64,000 nt of DNA from Deltaproteobacteria bacterium (GCA_016703535.1 JADJBV010000002.1:2728001-2792000), one strand, 5' to 3'; shown: positions 54,235-64,000, numbered from the stretch's first letter. The notes: generated by a model not told the origin, from the sequence alone. A program made the numbers and translations.

Positions 54235-56001
54235 GTGATCTCCGTCCGGGTCGAATCGGGTGAAGAGACCATCCCCCTCGAGGAGTTCGAGAGCCGGGTG
54301 CGTCAGGGCCTGATCACGCCCTCGACGCCGGTCCGTTTTCCGGTCTTGACCGGTGACCGTTGGGTCGACGCCACCGAACTCGAGCTCTTTCGTCGCTTGT
54401 ACGCGCCGGCCCGGATCCACTTCACCCGGGCCTTCTCCTTGGGCCGTTTCCCGCTGATCACCACGGTGCTCTGCGCCCTGCAGATCTTGCTCTACTTCGG
54501 CTTGGCCGGGGCCTCCCGGTTTTTGGCCCTCGATCCGCTGATCGAAGCCGGGGCCAAGATGCAGCCCAACATCCTGGAGCTCGGCGAGACCTGGCGCTTG
54601 ATCACCGCCAACTTCCTCCACCGGGACGTGCTCCACCTGCTGTTCAACATGTTCTTCTTGTTCAACGTCGGCGGCACCATCGAAAACGCCTACCGTTTGC
54701 AAGACTACTTGCTGATCTTGGTGGCTTCGGCTTTGGCCACCACCGCCCTCTCCACCTTCATGTCGGCCCAACCTTCGGTCGGCGCCAGCGGCATGGTGCT
54801 CGGCCTCTTCGGCAGCGCCTCGGTCTTCGGCTACAAATACAGCGACATTTTGCCCCAGCGGTACCGGCGTTATTTCGGCGGCGCCGTTTTGCCCTACGCG
54901 ATCTTCATCCTCTACGTCGGCCTGGCCACCAAAGACACCGACAACTGGGGACACCTGGGCGGGATGATCGGCGGGCTGCTGGTGACCATCCCTCTCGATC
55001 CCAAGTTGCTCCACCTGGGCCGGCCGATCCGATCGTTCCTCCGCGAACACCTGCCGGCGGTGGTCACGGTGTTCCTCTTGTTGGCCACCGTGGCGATCGG
55101 GCCTTTGGTCGCGGGGCGGGGCGCGGGCCTCAAGAACTTGAGCGACAGCCAAAGTGGGATCTCCTTCGCCTTCCCGAGCCGTTGGGCGTTTGGCGAAAAT
55201 CACCTCGGTTTTCCGGCCTGGGGCAACGGCCTCGGGGCCAGCATCGGCGTCCGGGCCGAAACTCGCTCCAGCCAACCGATGGAGTTGGCCGAGGTGCGGC
55301 GGCGATTTTTGGAGGAGGAGCTGCGTCGCCGAGAAGCCGAAGGCGACATCGCCGCGGTGCGGATCACCGCCGAACGCCCGTTTTTGTTGGAGGGCGCCAA
55401 GGCGGTCGAGCTGGACATCACCCTCGAGTCTCGGGCCGGCCCCCAGATGACCCGGAACCTGCTGATCGCTCGCGGTTACTACAGCTACGCGGTGGTCCTC
55501 TCGGCGCCCAAAGCCTGGGCCAAAAAATACGAGCCGATCTTCGCGGAGATGATGACCCGCCTCGAGCTGATCGAACCTGAGTCGTTGGTGAAGGCCCGGC
55601 AGCTGGTCAGCACCTTCCCTGGGATGTCCAGCGCCTACGCCGAGCTGGGGCGCCAGTTGGCGTCGGTCGGTCGGGTCGAGGCCGCGGCCCAGGCCTACCA
55701 ACGGGCCTTGAACGCCTTGCCGGAGCAGCCCGAGGCCCTCTATGGTTTGGCCAAGTTGACCGCCGACTACGAGGGTGACCTGGAGAACGCCGAGCGGATC
55801 GCCGCCGATCTGTTGGCCCGGACCCCGGACGAGCCCACCTACGCGGTCTTGTTGGCCGATCTGCGCAGTCGTTTAGGGCAGCTCGACTCGGCCTGCGCGG
55901 TTCTGCAAGAGACGCTGGATCGGGTTTCGGATCCGCCCGAACACCTGAGGGAGAGGTTGCGCAAGCTGCGTTGCAGATCCGGCGCCTGGCTCGAACGTTG
56001 A
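54235..56001 (+). CDS. Rhomboid protease with C-terminal TPR region
   Basis: 588 residues from GTG 54235. An N-terminal GYF2-like domain (about 1-60) precedes a rhomboid core: HLLFNMFFLFNVGG (H134, N138), nucleophile S185 in SVGASGMVLG and H240 in NWGHLGGMIGG, giving the Ser-His dyad of an intramembrane protease. Membrane segments run about 73-270. The cytoplasmic or periplasmic tail has a beta region (ISFAFPSRWAFGENHLG) and TPR-like helices at about 470-580 (YAELGRQLASVGRVEAAAQAY). The substrate is unknown; MYXO-CTERM proteins are candidates by context only. Confidence 0.9.
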   Translation: MISVRVESGEETIPLEEFESRVRQGLITPSTPVRFPVLTGDRWVDATELELFRRLYAPARIHFTRAFSLGRFPLITTVLCALQILLYFGLAGASRFLALDPLIEAGAKMQPNILELGETWRLITANFLHRDVLHLLFNMFFLFNVGGTIENAYRLQDYLLILVASALATTALSTFMSAQPSVGASGMVLGLFGSASVFGYKYSDILPQRYRRYFGGAVLPYAIFILYVGLATKDTDNWGHLGGMIGGLLVTIPLDPKLLHLGRPIRSFLREHLPAVVTVFLLLATVAIGPLVAGRGAGLKNLSDSQSGISFAFPSRWAFGENHLGFPAWGNGLGASIGVRAETRSSQPMELAEVRRRFLEEELRRREAEGDIAAVRITAERPFLLEGAKAVELDITLESRAGPQMTRNLLIARGYYSYAVVLSAPKAWAKKYEPIFAEMMTRLELIEPESLVKARQLVSTFPGMSSAYAELGRQLASVGRVEAAAQAYQRALNALPEQPEALYGLAKLTADYEGDLENAERIAADLLARTPDEPTYAVLLADLRSRLGQLDSACAVLQETLDRVSDPPEHLRERLRKLRCRSGAWLER

Positions 56002-56053
56002 GCCGAAGGGTGAGGACCGTCGCTCAGGGCCCGAGAGTGACCGAGGAGTCGAG

Positions 56054-56839
56054 TTGAAGTTGATCGGGGTCTTGCTCGGGCTGGTGGATCGGCTGCGCGG
56101 CTGGTTCTTGCCCTTTGGGCTCTTCGCCTTGGTGGCGGTCGGCATCCACGCCGGCAGCGATCGGGTCGATGACCTGGCTTACCTCCTCTACAACCGCATC
56201 GACGGCGTCGTCGATCGGACCCTGGCCGGCCTCTTGGCGTGGTTGGGCGAGTTGTTCTCGATCGGCCCGACCCGGATCGAAGCCTGGACCTTTACGCTCA
56301 TTGAGCTCGTCGATCTCGATCAGAAGGCCCTGCTGGCCCGCTGGACCGCACTTTTTGTGGAGTTGGGCGCCGACCTGATCTTGGCCATGCCGGTGTTTTT
56401 GGGGCGGCGCGAGGACCACCCCTGGTCTCGGGTGTGGCAACACCTGCGCCGAGACCCGACGATCTTGCGGGTGGTGGCGCCGCTGTCGGCGGGGCTGGCC
56501 GCTTTGTCGGGGCTGTTGGTGATCGCGAGAGAGACCCAGGCCGGCGCTTTTGGGGCCTTGGATCGTTGGGTGCCTGCCGGAGTGGCCGGCGTGGGGGCCC
56601 GTTGTTTTGCGGTGGCGGCGTTGGGGATCGTGGCGGCGCGCCTGGCCTGGCCGGTGGTCTTGGCGGCGGGCCGTTGGGCCGATCTCCAAGCCGAACAGGA
56701 CGTGCTCGAAAACCGCTCGACCGCCCGCCGCCGTCGCCGGGGTTGGTTGACCGCTTTGGTGGCGCTCCCCGTGACTTACCTGGCCGCGTTCGAGGCGACC
56801 CCCTTGTGGGGCACGCTCCGGGCGCTCTTTTTTGGGTGA
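56054..56839 (+). CDS. Membrane protein of unknown function
   Basis: 261 residues from TTG 56054, supported by GAGGAG about 5 bases upstream. Membrane segments around residues 17-35, 135-155 and 180-205, with an Arg-rich loop (RSTARRRRRG) before the last hydrophobic stretch. No family recognised. It is followed 3 bases later by the M23 peptidase gene, which may need it for export or as a partner. Confidence 0.65.
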   Translation: MKLIGVLLGLVDRLRGWFLPFGLFALVAVGIHAGSDRVDDLAYLLYNRIDGVVDRTLAGLLAWLGELFSIGPTRIEAWTFTLIELVDLDQKALLARWTALFVELGADLILAMPVFLGRREDHPWSRVWQHLRRDPTILRVVAPLSAGLAALSGLLVIARETQAGAFGALDRWVPAGVAGVGARCFAVAALGIVAARLAWPVVLAAGRWADLQAEQDVLENRSTARRRRRGWLTALVALPVTYLAAFEATPLWGTLRALFFG

Positions 56840-56842
56840 GCC

Positions 56843-57928
56843 GTGAACCTGGTCGTGCAGCCGGGTTTGGGGCGTTCCACCGCCAAGCGGCCACCGTGGC
56901 GTGGGCTCCTTGATCTGGTGGCGGTGGGGCTGGCCAGCTACGCCCTTTGGTTCACCACGCCGGTCGGCGCTTTGCTCAGCCGCACCGTCGCCTTCGTGAC
57001 CGGCACCCCGGCCCGGACCCGGCCGCTGATCGCCTACTTTCGAACCCAGACCGAACAGGCCGAGATCAAGCGGGCGGTCCTCGACGTGGTGCGCCGCCCA
57101 CCGCCCGAAGCGCCGGTCACTCGGGTCGCCGACAAGTTTGGGGTCTCGCCGTCCTTGGCCCGGGCTTTGGTGATGGTGAGCTCGGACGGCAAGACCGATC
57201 CCACCGGCCACTTTCAGGTTTCACTCGGTCAGGTCGGGCAACGATCTTTGATCGTCGTGGGCCTCAATTGGCCCACGAACGGGACCGCCGCCGAAAAAGA
57301 GGCGATCTTGATCGATGGGGTCGCGCGATTGCAGAAGCGGCTCGGCGGCGTGGAGGCCGCGGTCGCGGCGTTGGCGGTGGACCTGGCTCAGGTGCGCTAC
57401 GCCTTGGATCGGGCCCGGGCCGCCGGCACCGAACACCCCGAACGCTTCACCTCCTTTGGTCCCTACTTGCCCGCCAAACCTCGGGCCGAGGCCAGCCCCT
57501 TGGTCCACGGCACCTTCGCTTTGGCGACCGCTTACGCCATGGGGTGGCCGGTGGCCTCGGAGGCTCGGGTGTCTTCCCCTTTTGGTCCCCGGGTGCACCC
57601 GGTGTTGGGGGTGACCCAAAAACACCAGGGCTTGGATCTGGCGGTGCCGACCGGGACCCCGGTGGCGGCCATCGCCGCCGGAGAGGTGATCATCGCCGGA
57701 GTCGACGCGGTCAACGGTCGCTTCGTGAAGATCGATCACGGCCACGGCTTGGTCAGCGCCTATTGTCACGGCTCTTCGTTGCAGGTCAGCCGGGGCGGCG
57801 ACGTCAAGCAGGGGCAGGTGGTGTTGAGCTCAGGGGCTTCGGGGCGGGTTTCGGGGCCCCACCTGCACTTCCAGCTGGAGCTCGACGGCGTGCCCATCGA
57901 CCCGGAGCTCTTTCGCCCCGGGGGATGA
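56843..57928 (+). CDS. M23 family metallopeptidase (membrane-anchored)
   Basis: 361 residues from GTG 56843. One N-terminal membrane anchor (LLDLVAVGLASYALWF). A helical region follows. The C-terminal LytM/M23 domain has HQGLDLAVPTGTPV (metal His and Asp), GRFVKIDHGHGLVSAYCHGS and GPHLHFQLELDGVPID (HxH). All zinc ligands of active M23 enzymes appear present, so it should cut peptidoglycan cross-links or peptides. It is last in the + strand series and convergent with the lipoprotein gene. Confidence 0.9.
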   Translation: MNLVVQPGLGRSTAKRPPWRGLLDLVAVGLASYALWFTTPVGALLSRTVAFVTGTPARTRPLIAYFRTQTEQAEIKRAVLDVVRRPPPEAPVTRVADKFGVSPSLARALVMVSSDGKTDPTGHFQVSLGQVGQRSLIVVGLNWPTNGTAAEKEAILIDGVARLQKRLGGVEAAVAALAVDLAQVRYALDRARAAGTEHPERFTSFGPYLPAKPRAEASPLVHGTFALATAYAMGWPVASEARVSSPFGPRVHPVLGVTQKHQGLDLAVPTGTPVAAIAAGEVIIAGVDAVNGRFVKIDHGHGLVSAYCHGSSLQVSRGGDVKQGQVVLSSGASGRVSGPHLHFQLELDGVPIDPELFRPGG

Positions 57929-57935
57929 GCCGGCC

Positions 57936-58970
57936 TCAGGGAGAAAGATCGACGGCGACGGTGGTGGTGCGGGTGTCGCGGATCTCGATCGGCGTCACGA
58001 AGGCGTCGGCGACGATCGCATCGAATCCATTGAATAGATCGAGGCGCACCCGATAGTCTTCGCCGACCGGCAGGCGATCCAGGCGCGCGACCCCTCGATC
58101 ACAGGCGATGGAGGTGGTGGCGATCGCGGTCAGGTTGGCGAGTTCGCCGGTCAACACGGTCAACTCGACCCGCTCGCCGTTGAGGCCCGGGCACCCCTCG
58201 GCGGCGGCGGAGCCGGTGACGGTCCAGCGCGCTTCGAGGCTGCCGGTGACGGTGGCGTTTTCAGTGAAGTTGAAGTCGGCCATGGTGGTCTGGCCCTCCA
58301 GCACGGTGATCACGGCACTCCGCACCTGGTTGCGGACCACGCGGCCGTCGGCGTCCCGCAGGCTCCCGATCAAGCTGTAGGTGCCCTTCCTCCGCATCGT
58401 CAGGTTGTTGGTGCCTTGTTCGCAGGGGAGGTTGAGCTCGAAGGGCTCGATCGAGGTGTCGTCGGCCCGGATGCGGAAGGTCTCGGCCCCCAGGGCGTCG
58501 CAGCCGAAGGACGGCATGCGGCCGTCGATCCGCCAACGCAGGGAGATGGTGCCGATGTTGAGGCTCGACGGGTCGACCAGGATCTCGGCGGTGTGTTCGG
58601 TGATCTTTTGGTCCTCGACCTGCACGTTGGCCCGGTAGGTGTAGGCCTCGGCGATGGTGCCTTGAAACACCTCGGGCGAGATCACCAGCGGATATCGGCC
58701 CGGCACCAAGCCCGTCCGCTCCAAGAACTGAGCTTCCCCACAAGGGATACGGGTGGGCTCACCGCCGGTGCGCACCGAAAAACCAGAGAAGCCGACCGCC
58801 GCGCAGGCGAGTTCGGTGCCGTCGGGCCCCACCACCTTCCAAGTCACCCGGAGGCCCCCCGATTCCGCAGGTGGGGGTGGGGTGCGCACCGGATCGTCGC
58901 CACACCCCCCCAGGCTCACGCCCAGGGCCAAAGCCCAGCTCAGCCGCCTTGCCGCTGCCATTCCTATCAT
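57936..58970 (-). CDS. Lipoprotein of unknown function
   Basis: 344 residues from ATG 58970 (ATG 58961 alternative). Signal with LGVSLGGC (C near 23). The remainder is beta-rich with several paired cysteines (GCDALGAETFRI, LPCEQGTNNL) and Ig-like repeated patterns (SLRWRIDGRMPSFGC, LEARWTVTGSAAAEGC), suggesting two to three related beta modules. No family recognised. Periplasmic or surface location inferred. Confidence 0.75.
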   Translation of the reverse strand: MIGMAAARRLSWALALGVSLGGCGDDPVRTPPPPAESGGLRVTWKVVGPDGTELACAAVGFSGFSVRTGGEPTRIPCGEAQFLERTGLVPGRYPLVISPEVFQGTIAEAYTYRANVQVEDQKITEHTAEILVDPSSLNIGTISLRWRIDGRMPSFGCDALGAETFRIRADDTSIEPFELNLPCEQGTNNLTMRRKGTYSLIGSLRDADGRVVRNQVRSAVITVLEGQTTMADFNFTENATVTGSLEARWTVTGSAAAEGCPGLNGERVELTVLTGELANLTAIATTSIACDRGVARLDRLPVGEDYRVRLDLFNGFDAIVADAFVTPIEIRDTRTTTVAVDLSP

Positions 58971-59012
58971 CCTACCTCCTTCCCTCGCCGGTCGGTCCCC
59001 CGAACAGCGTCC

Positions 59013-59040
59013 TTGACACCGGCCGGCCCCCGGCTACACT
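59013..59040 (+). promoter_or_regulatory. Sigma-70-type promoter of the tRNA gene
   Basis: TTGACA at 59013-59018, 16-base spacer, TACACT at 59035-59040, 11 bases before the tRNA. The -35 is a perfect consensus; the -10 matches 4 of 6. Confidence 0.8.
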
Positions 59041-59051
59041 CCGCCGCCTAT

Positions 59052-59127
59052 TCCGCAGTAGCTCAGTCGGCAGAGCGGGTGGCTGTTAACCACTAGGTCG
59101 GGGGTTCAAATCCCTCCTGCGGAGCCA
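59052..59127 (+). tRNA. tRNA-Asn (anticodon GUU)
   Basis: A 76-base cloverleaf. Acceptor TCCGCAG pairs with CTGCGGA (59117-59123), discriminator G and encoded CCA follow. Anticodon GTT at 59085-59087 lies in the GGTGG-CTGTTAA-CCACT arm, with a usual T-loop TTCAAAT. The encoded CCA is typical of bacteria. It marks the left edge of a region with different gene content. Confidence 0.95.
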
Positions 59128-59170
59128 TTTCTTCCTCCTCGCGAACTTCGCAGCGAGGACCAGTTAACGG

Positions 59171-59207
59171 AGCCCCCAGGTACATGCCTCGGGGGCTTCG
59201 TCTTTTT
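59171..59207 (+). terminator. Rho-independent terminator after tRNA-Asn
   Basis: AGCCCCC (59171-59177) pairs with GGGGGCT (59191-59197), further AGG/CCT pairs extend it, and a T-run lies at 59203-59207. Confidence 0.8.
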
Positions 59208-59551
59208 CCGGCTGAGTTCGCAGGCGTTTGCGCATTGCCGCTGCGGCGCGCGCCGCGATCGTGTTCACGCGGAGAGCGCCGCGCGCGTCGTGCTGGGCAC
59301 GTGGAGCGTGCCCGGGACGCGGTTCGCGCTCTCTTCTCCGTCCCGTCGGGAGAGAGGAACCGAGAGAAATTTAACAGGAGCCGGGACTGTGACCCGGCGT
59401 TTAGCAGTCCCGCGCGGGGGCGGGACTGTTGATCATCGGGGCGCGGTCCTGCGAGGGCTGCGAACGGGCGCCCACTTTTGCCCGGGGCGCGGCGGTCGCG
59501 CTAGGCCGGGTCGGCGCAGCGCGGGGAACAGCCGGAACAGGTCGGCGCGAC
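59208..59551. other. Gene-free stretch between tRNA and the first island gene
   Basis: No convincing gene is seen. An 82-residue open frame at 59184-59432 has no ribosome site or conserved motif. The region holds hairpins and the sequence GGGACTGT twice (59383-59390 and 59423-59430). Confidence 0.6.
59405..59428. repeat. Hairpin CAGTCCCGC-N6-GCGGGACTG
   Basis: A perfect 9-base inverted repeat (59405-59413 and 59420-59428) with a GCGGGG loop. No T-run follows on either strand. It could be a bidirectional terminator, a protein site or part of an integration boundary. Confidence 0.5.
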
Positions 59552-60844
59552 TCAATCGAGCCGGCGTGCGATCGCTTCCACCGCCTTGAGCCCGGCACCG
59601 AACCGCGCCATCGCTTCGCGGTGCTTCGCGAGCTCACCGTACGGCAGGTACCTGACGTGGAGGGCCGCCACCTGCCGAAACGCGGGGCGACGGAGCTGGG
59701 CTCGCACGTCCTTTTCGCGGTCGTCCGGTGCGACCAGGAACAGTCCGCGGGCAGCGTCCCCCGAGCTGCCGAGCGCGAGATCGAGAAGCCGAACGATCCC
59801 GGAGTAGATCGAGGTCGTGTGCTCGACCTCGAATCCAGCCGCGACGCGAGACGAGCCGCGTTCCAGCCAGAGCACGTCGATGAGTCGAATCGCGTCGGCG
59901 CCGGCACACTCTGCGAGCGCTGTTGGCAGCGACTCGAGGCAACCATCGCCGAGTCGGCCCGTGCCCAAGGTCCGGGTGCGGTCGTTCGCAGCGATCCAAA
60001 CATCGAAATCCAGGGCGAGCCCGAGGTCCCGCAGCCACCCTTGGACCTCCGTGTGGGTTCGATCGCTATCGCGAGCCGACTCGATCTGCTTCCTCTCCTT
60101 CGCAGTCTGCTCGCGCACCTTCGCCAGGTCCTCCTGCCACGTGGCGCGTGCGACCTCGTCGTCGCCCTGCGGGGGGGCCGGGTAACGGCCGCTGCCGACG
60201 TCGAAGAGGAAGCCGCCAACGGCGCCCAGGTCGTTCGAGAGGAGACCGCGGTGGGCCTCATTGAGACGAAGGATACCCTCTCGCATTGCGAGGTACTCCT
60301 CCCAGCTCCCGAGCTTCACGCGCGCCGAATTGAGCGCATTGTACCCCTTCACGATGGCCGTGTTGAACGGCGGCATGTGCGTCGGATGGATGAAGTAGAG
60401 AAGGTTCGCGGCGGCGGGGCCAAGGCCCTTAATGCGGCGACCGTCGAGCTGGCGGATGGATCGCACGATTGGATCCGCGCCGGAGCAACACGCACACGCC
60501 TGCAGGAAGCGGCCGAAGGCGCGCTGGTTCTCGACATCCTCGTAGATGTCCGGGATTCGCAGCTTCGGTTTCCAGAGAAAGGCGTGGTCGGCGCCCTTGA
60601 AGATCTGTCGCTGCTCAGCGATCGAGCCGACGAGGGTCTCGAGTGATGAGCCTTTGTAGGTGTTCCCGAAGGTGCCGTCCTCGATCTCCCGCACCACCTC
60701 GGAGATGCCACGCCGAATCGATCGAAAGTTCTTGAGGCGCTCTTCCCAGAGGAACCACGTCTGGTAGGTGCTGCCCGGGTCCTCACGCCAGCGGTCGATG
60801 AGCGTACGGATTGTGGCAGCCGACACGGAGTCGAGCATACTCAT
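59552..60844 (-). CDS. HhH/nuclease-like DNA-associated protein, function unknown
   Basis: 430 residues from ATG 60844. Residues about 134-170 (RRIKGLGPAAANLLYFI, then MPPFNTAIVKGYN) resemble a helix-hairpin-helix DNA-binding turn as in DNA glycosylases. The C-terminus (321-400) has LIDVLWLERG and GFEVEHTTSIYSG, with a VAPDDREKDV strand, similar to restriction-endonuclase-like (PD-(D/E)xK) domains, but the usual Lys is absent. A charged helical linker separates the halves. Homologous proteins are mostly annotated hypothetical or type II restriction-like. Next to an ATPase and a copper module at a tRNA gene, it may be a defence or mobility protein. This is inference. Confidence 0.6.
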   Translation of the reverse strand: MSMLDSVSAATIRTLIDRWREDPGSTYQTWFLWEERLKNFRSIRRGISEVVREIEDGTFGNTYKGSSLETLVGSIAEQRQIFKGADHAFLWKPKLRIPDIYEDVENQRAFGRFLQACACCSGADPIVRSIRQLDGRRIKGLGPAAANLLYFIHPTHMPPFNTAIVKGYNALNSARVKLGSWEEYLAMREGILRLNEAHRGLLSNDLGAVGGFLFDVGSGRYPAPPQGDDEVARATWQEDLAKVREQTAKERKQIESARDSDRTHTEVQGWLRDLGLALDFDVWIAANDRTRTLGTGRLGDGCLESLPTALAECAGADAIRLIDVLWLERGSSRVAAGFEVEHTTSIYSGIVRLLDLALGSSGDAARGLFLVAPDDREKDVRAQLRRPAFRQVAALHVRYLPYGELAKHREAMARFGAGLKAVEAIARRLD

Positions 60845-60905
60845 CGAGGGCCCGAAGGGCCACGGTGCCCTCGCGGCAGGAAGCTTTCGTTGTTACTCCA
60901 CCCCG

Positions 60906-61541
60906 TCACGTCGTTGCTTCCAGGGGCGTAACGACATGCTCGCGGCAGCACGCGGGCAGCTCTTCACGAAGAATCGAGAGCGCGCGGCGACCTTTGGCGA
61001 GGAAGTCCGGCGTGGCTTCGACCACGAAGCGCCGAGGATGACCTTCCCACTCACGCGCGATCCGGAGGTCGATGGCGGCAGCCTCCACGGCTGATTCGAT
61101 GCGCAGCGGGTTCTGCTGGTTGTAGCCGCCGTCGAGGGGCGGCGTGCGCAGGTGGATGACGGCGTCGTAGCGGGCGAGCTCGGCTTCGTGCGTGCTGGCA
61201 ACCGACGCCCACAATGACTCGGGGCCAGGCCAGTAGGCTGCTCCATCCACCGTCCCTCGATCGCAGAGAACGATGGCAGTGTTGTCGGCATCCGCCAAAA
61301 CTGCCTCGAGCTCACGCTGGATGTAGTAGATCGCGCGCTGGGCGGCGCGCCGTCCGCCCTCACTCGCCTCGCGGGGGAAGCCGCCACCAAAGACAACGCC
61401 CGCCGCCTCTGGGAGCACTCTCACATGCAAGCAGAAGTACTGCCGAATCAGCTCCAGTACGGCCGTCTTGCCCGCACCAGGGCCTCCGGTGAGCACGATC
61501 CGGCGTCGCTCATGGGGCTCGCGGCACTCACGCGGTTTCAT
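60906..61541 (-). CDS. AAA_28-type (NadR/Ttd14-like) ATPase
   Basis: 211 residues. Walker A LTGGPGAGKTAVLELI (about 17-32), an EAAGVVFGGGFPRE segment and DRGTVDGAAYWP (Walker B-like Asp). These match the AAA_28 family of small P-loop kinase-like proteins. It might phosphorylate a small molecule or act as a regulatory ATPase. It is 61 bases from the HhH/nuclease-like gene on the same strand, so they may be a pair. Confidence 0.75.
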   Translation of the reverse strand: MKPRECREPHERRRIVLTGGPGAGKTAVLELIRQYFCLHVRVLPEAAGVVFGGGFPREASEGGRRAAQRAIYYIQRELEAVLADADNTAIVLCDRGTVDGAAYWPGPESLWASVASTHEAELARYDAVIHLRTPPLDGGYNQQNPLRIESAVEAAAIDLRIAREWEGHPRRFVVEATPDFLAKGRRALSILREELPACCREHVVTPLEATT

Positions 61542-61597
61542 GGCTTCCTCACGATTCCAGATTCCAGGTCGATGTGCTGAATGAAGGTAACGCTTTC

Positions 61598-62293
61598 CTA
61601 CCTTCGTTCCTCCGCCACATGGGTGTTCCGTTCACCGTCGATGCGGCGCTGCTGACCTCGCGTCCATGGGATGAATCCCGGCGTGCGCGCGGCATATTCG
61701 TCCCAGACAGCGCCGAAGTCCGTACGAACCTCGCGTTCCTCGCGGTGGGCCAGGCGCACGTAGACCACGACGAGAATGGGGAACATCACCAGTGTGACGA
61801 GCGTCGGCCACTGCAAGAGGAACCCGAACATGATGACGATGAATCCCAAGTACTGGGGATGACGGACGTACGCATAGGGGCCGGCTGTCGCCAGCTTTCC
61901 AGCCCTCTGCGCGCGAAAGAGGATGCTCCACGCGGCCGAGAGCAGGAAGAAGCCAGCCACGATGAGCACGTTGCTCGCGATGTGGATCGGGTTCCAGTGC
62001 GGATCGCCTTCGAAACCGAGCAGCGTGTACCAAAGATGACCGAAGTCGTGGTTTAGGGGGTCGATGCCCGGGAATCGCTGCGCCAGCCACCCCGAGAGCA
62101 GGTAGATGGTGAGCGGGAAGCCGTACATCTCGACGAAGAGCGCGACGATGAAGGCGGAGAAGCTCCCAAACGTGCGCCAGTCACGCTTCGTCTTCGGCTT
62201 GAAGAAGCTAAAGGCGAAAATGATGAAGATGGCCGAGTTGATGATGACGAGCGTCCACAGCCCGTATGCGGGCATCTCATGTCCGTGGTTCAT
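61598..62293 (-). CDS. Isoprenylcysteine methyltransferase-like membrane protein
   Basis: 231 residues from ATG 62293, overlapping the DUF2933 stop by ATGA. Five or so membrane segments. The C-terminal catalytic region has GPYAYVRHPQYLG and a downstream EEREVRTDFG, typical of ICMT/PEMT-fold methyltransferases that bind SAM. Such genes are often linked to copper P-type ATPases, as here. Its methyl acceptor is unknown. Confidence 0.85.
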   Translation of the reverse strand: MNHGHEMPAYGLWTLVIINSAIFIIFAFSFFKPKTKRDWRTFGSFSAFIVALFVEMYGFPLTIYLLSGWLAQRFPGIDPLNHDFGHLWYTLLGFEGDPHWNPIHIASNVLIVAGFFLLSAAWSILFRAQRAGKLATAGPYAYVRHPQYLGFIVIMFGFLLQWPTLVTLVMFPILVVVYVRLAHREEREVRTDFGAVWDEYAARTPGFIPWTRGQQRRIDGERNTHVAEERR

Positions 62294-62570
62294 GGCGTGC
62301 CTCCTTCGTGGCGATGAGCGGCATGGCCCTGCTCGTGGCCGGAGCCACTAGCGCCGTGGCCGCCATGCCTGCGGTGCATGAGCAGGTGGAGAAGCGGGCA
62401 GAGAAGGAGCAACGCGTACGGGAGCGCCCCGAGAATGTGCGCCTCGTGTTCTTCCCAGAGGAAGAACAGCGCGATCGCAGCAAAAAAGCAGAACCCCAGC
62501 ATCCAAGGGATGTGGAAGGGCTTTCGTTGGGTTGGTGTTTTGGGTTCGGTCTGCACGTCCAAGTCTCCTT

Positions 62571-62574
<4 letters not shown>
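62290..62574 (-). CDS. DUF2933 small His-rich membrane protein
   Basis: 94 residues from ATG 62574, overlapping the ATPase stop by ATGA and the methyltransferase start by ATGA. One or two hydrophobic segments (FHIPWMLGFCFFAAIALFFL; LPYALLLLCPLLHLLM) then a His/Gly tail (HRRHGGHGASGSGHEQGHAA). DUF2933 proteins occur in copper resistance loci. The His tail suggests metal binding. Confidence 0.85.

Positions 62575-64000
<1,426 letters not shown>

Noticed and set aside
59166..59177. CGGAGCC match to the tRNA 3' end as an attachment repeat
   Set aside because: Only 7 bases, too short and inside the terminator region.
59184..59432. 82-residue frame after the tRNA
   Set aside because: Starts inside the terminator, has Arg-rich low-information sequence and no ribosome site.

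Overview
The window is high-G+C DNA that most likely comes from a Myxococcota bacterium (a myxobacterium or close relative). The main evidence is a set of exported proteins ending in a MYXO-CTERM-type signal (GC-x-C, a hydrophobic stretch, then an Arg cluster). It is supported by many Cys-rich and choice-of-anchor-type lipoproteins, AgmX/PglI-type and FHA-GGDEF proteins, a eukaryotic-like Ser/Thr kinase and a type IV minor-pilin/PilY1 cluster. Coding density is very high and many starts overlap the preceding stop. No rRNA, CRISPR array, transposase or integrase was seen.

Left part (1-14494, + strand): the 3' end of a Cys-rich secreted protein, an OprO/OprP-type porin, a carboxypeptidase-regulatory-like surface protein, then a redox block. 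The block contains a small membrane protein, a flavoprotein fused to a NapH/NosR-type membrane polyferredoxin, a HemN-like radical SAM protein with unusual cysteine spacing, a lipoprotein with about ten haem-c sites, and two cytochrome c-NHL propeller lipoproteins that overlap by 4 bases. Together they look like an electron path from cytoplasmic NAD(P)H through the membrane to exported cytochromes.

Middle (14497-33803, - strand): a Dot1-like methyltransferase, a membrane Ser/Thr kinase, an alpha/beta hydrolase, a beta-helix lipoprotein, OsmC, a two-CBS protein, and a tandem family of MYXO-CTERM surface proteins. One of these is an in-frame fusion of two complete exported proteins joined at a shared basic hinge. 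A large HYDIN/PD40 lipoprotein carrying a haem-c motif follows. Divergent from it (33961-40431, + strand) is a minor-pilin operon: FimT/GspH-like, PilV-like, PilW-like, PilX-like, PilY1 and a small lipoprotein.

Right-middle (40445-58970): a DUF486 protein and an anchor-domain lipoprotein, a class I methyltransferase, and a seven-gene - strand operon (TPR protein, Cys-rich DsbA-like protein, FixH/YtkA-like protein, cytochrome c, ferredoxin-like protein, GlcD-type FAD oxidase, Lon N-domain protein). Then come an FHA-GGDEF diguanylate cyclase, an AgmX/PglI-like protein, a Cys-rich stalked lipoprotein, a small barrel protein with a cytochrome lipoprotein, a rhomboid-TPR protease, a membrane protein, an M23 peptidase and a lipoprotein.

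Right end (59052-64000): a tRNA-Asn(GUU) with its own promoter and terminator is followed by about 400 bases without a convincing gene. Beyond lie - strand genes of different character: an HhH/nuclease-like protein, an AAA_28-type ATPase, and a translationally coupled copper module (isoprenylcysteine-methyltransferase-like protein, DUF2933 protein, Cu(I) P-type ATPase cut by the window edge). This looks like the start of an acquired island at a tRNA gene, although no integrase lies inside the window.
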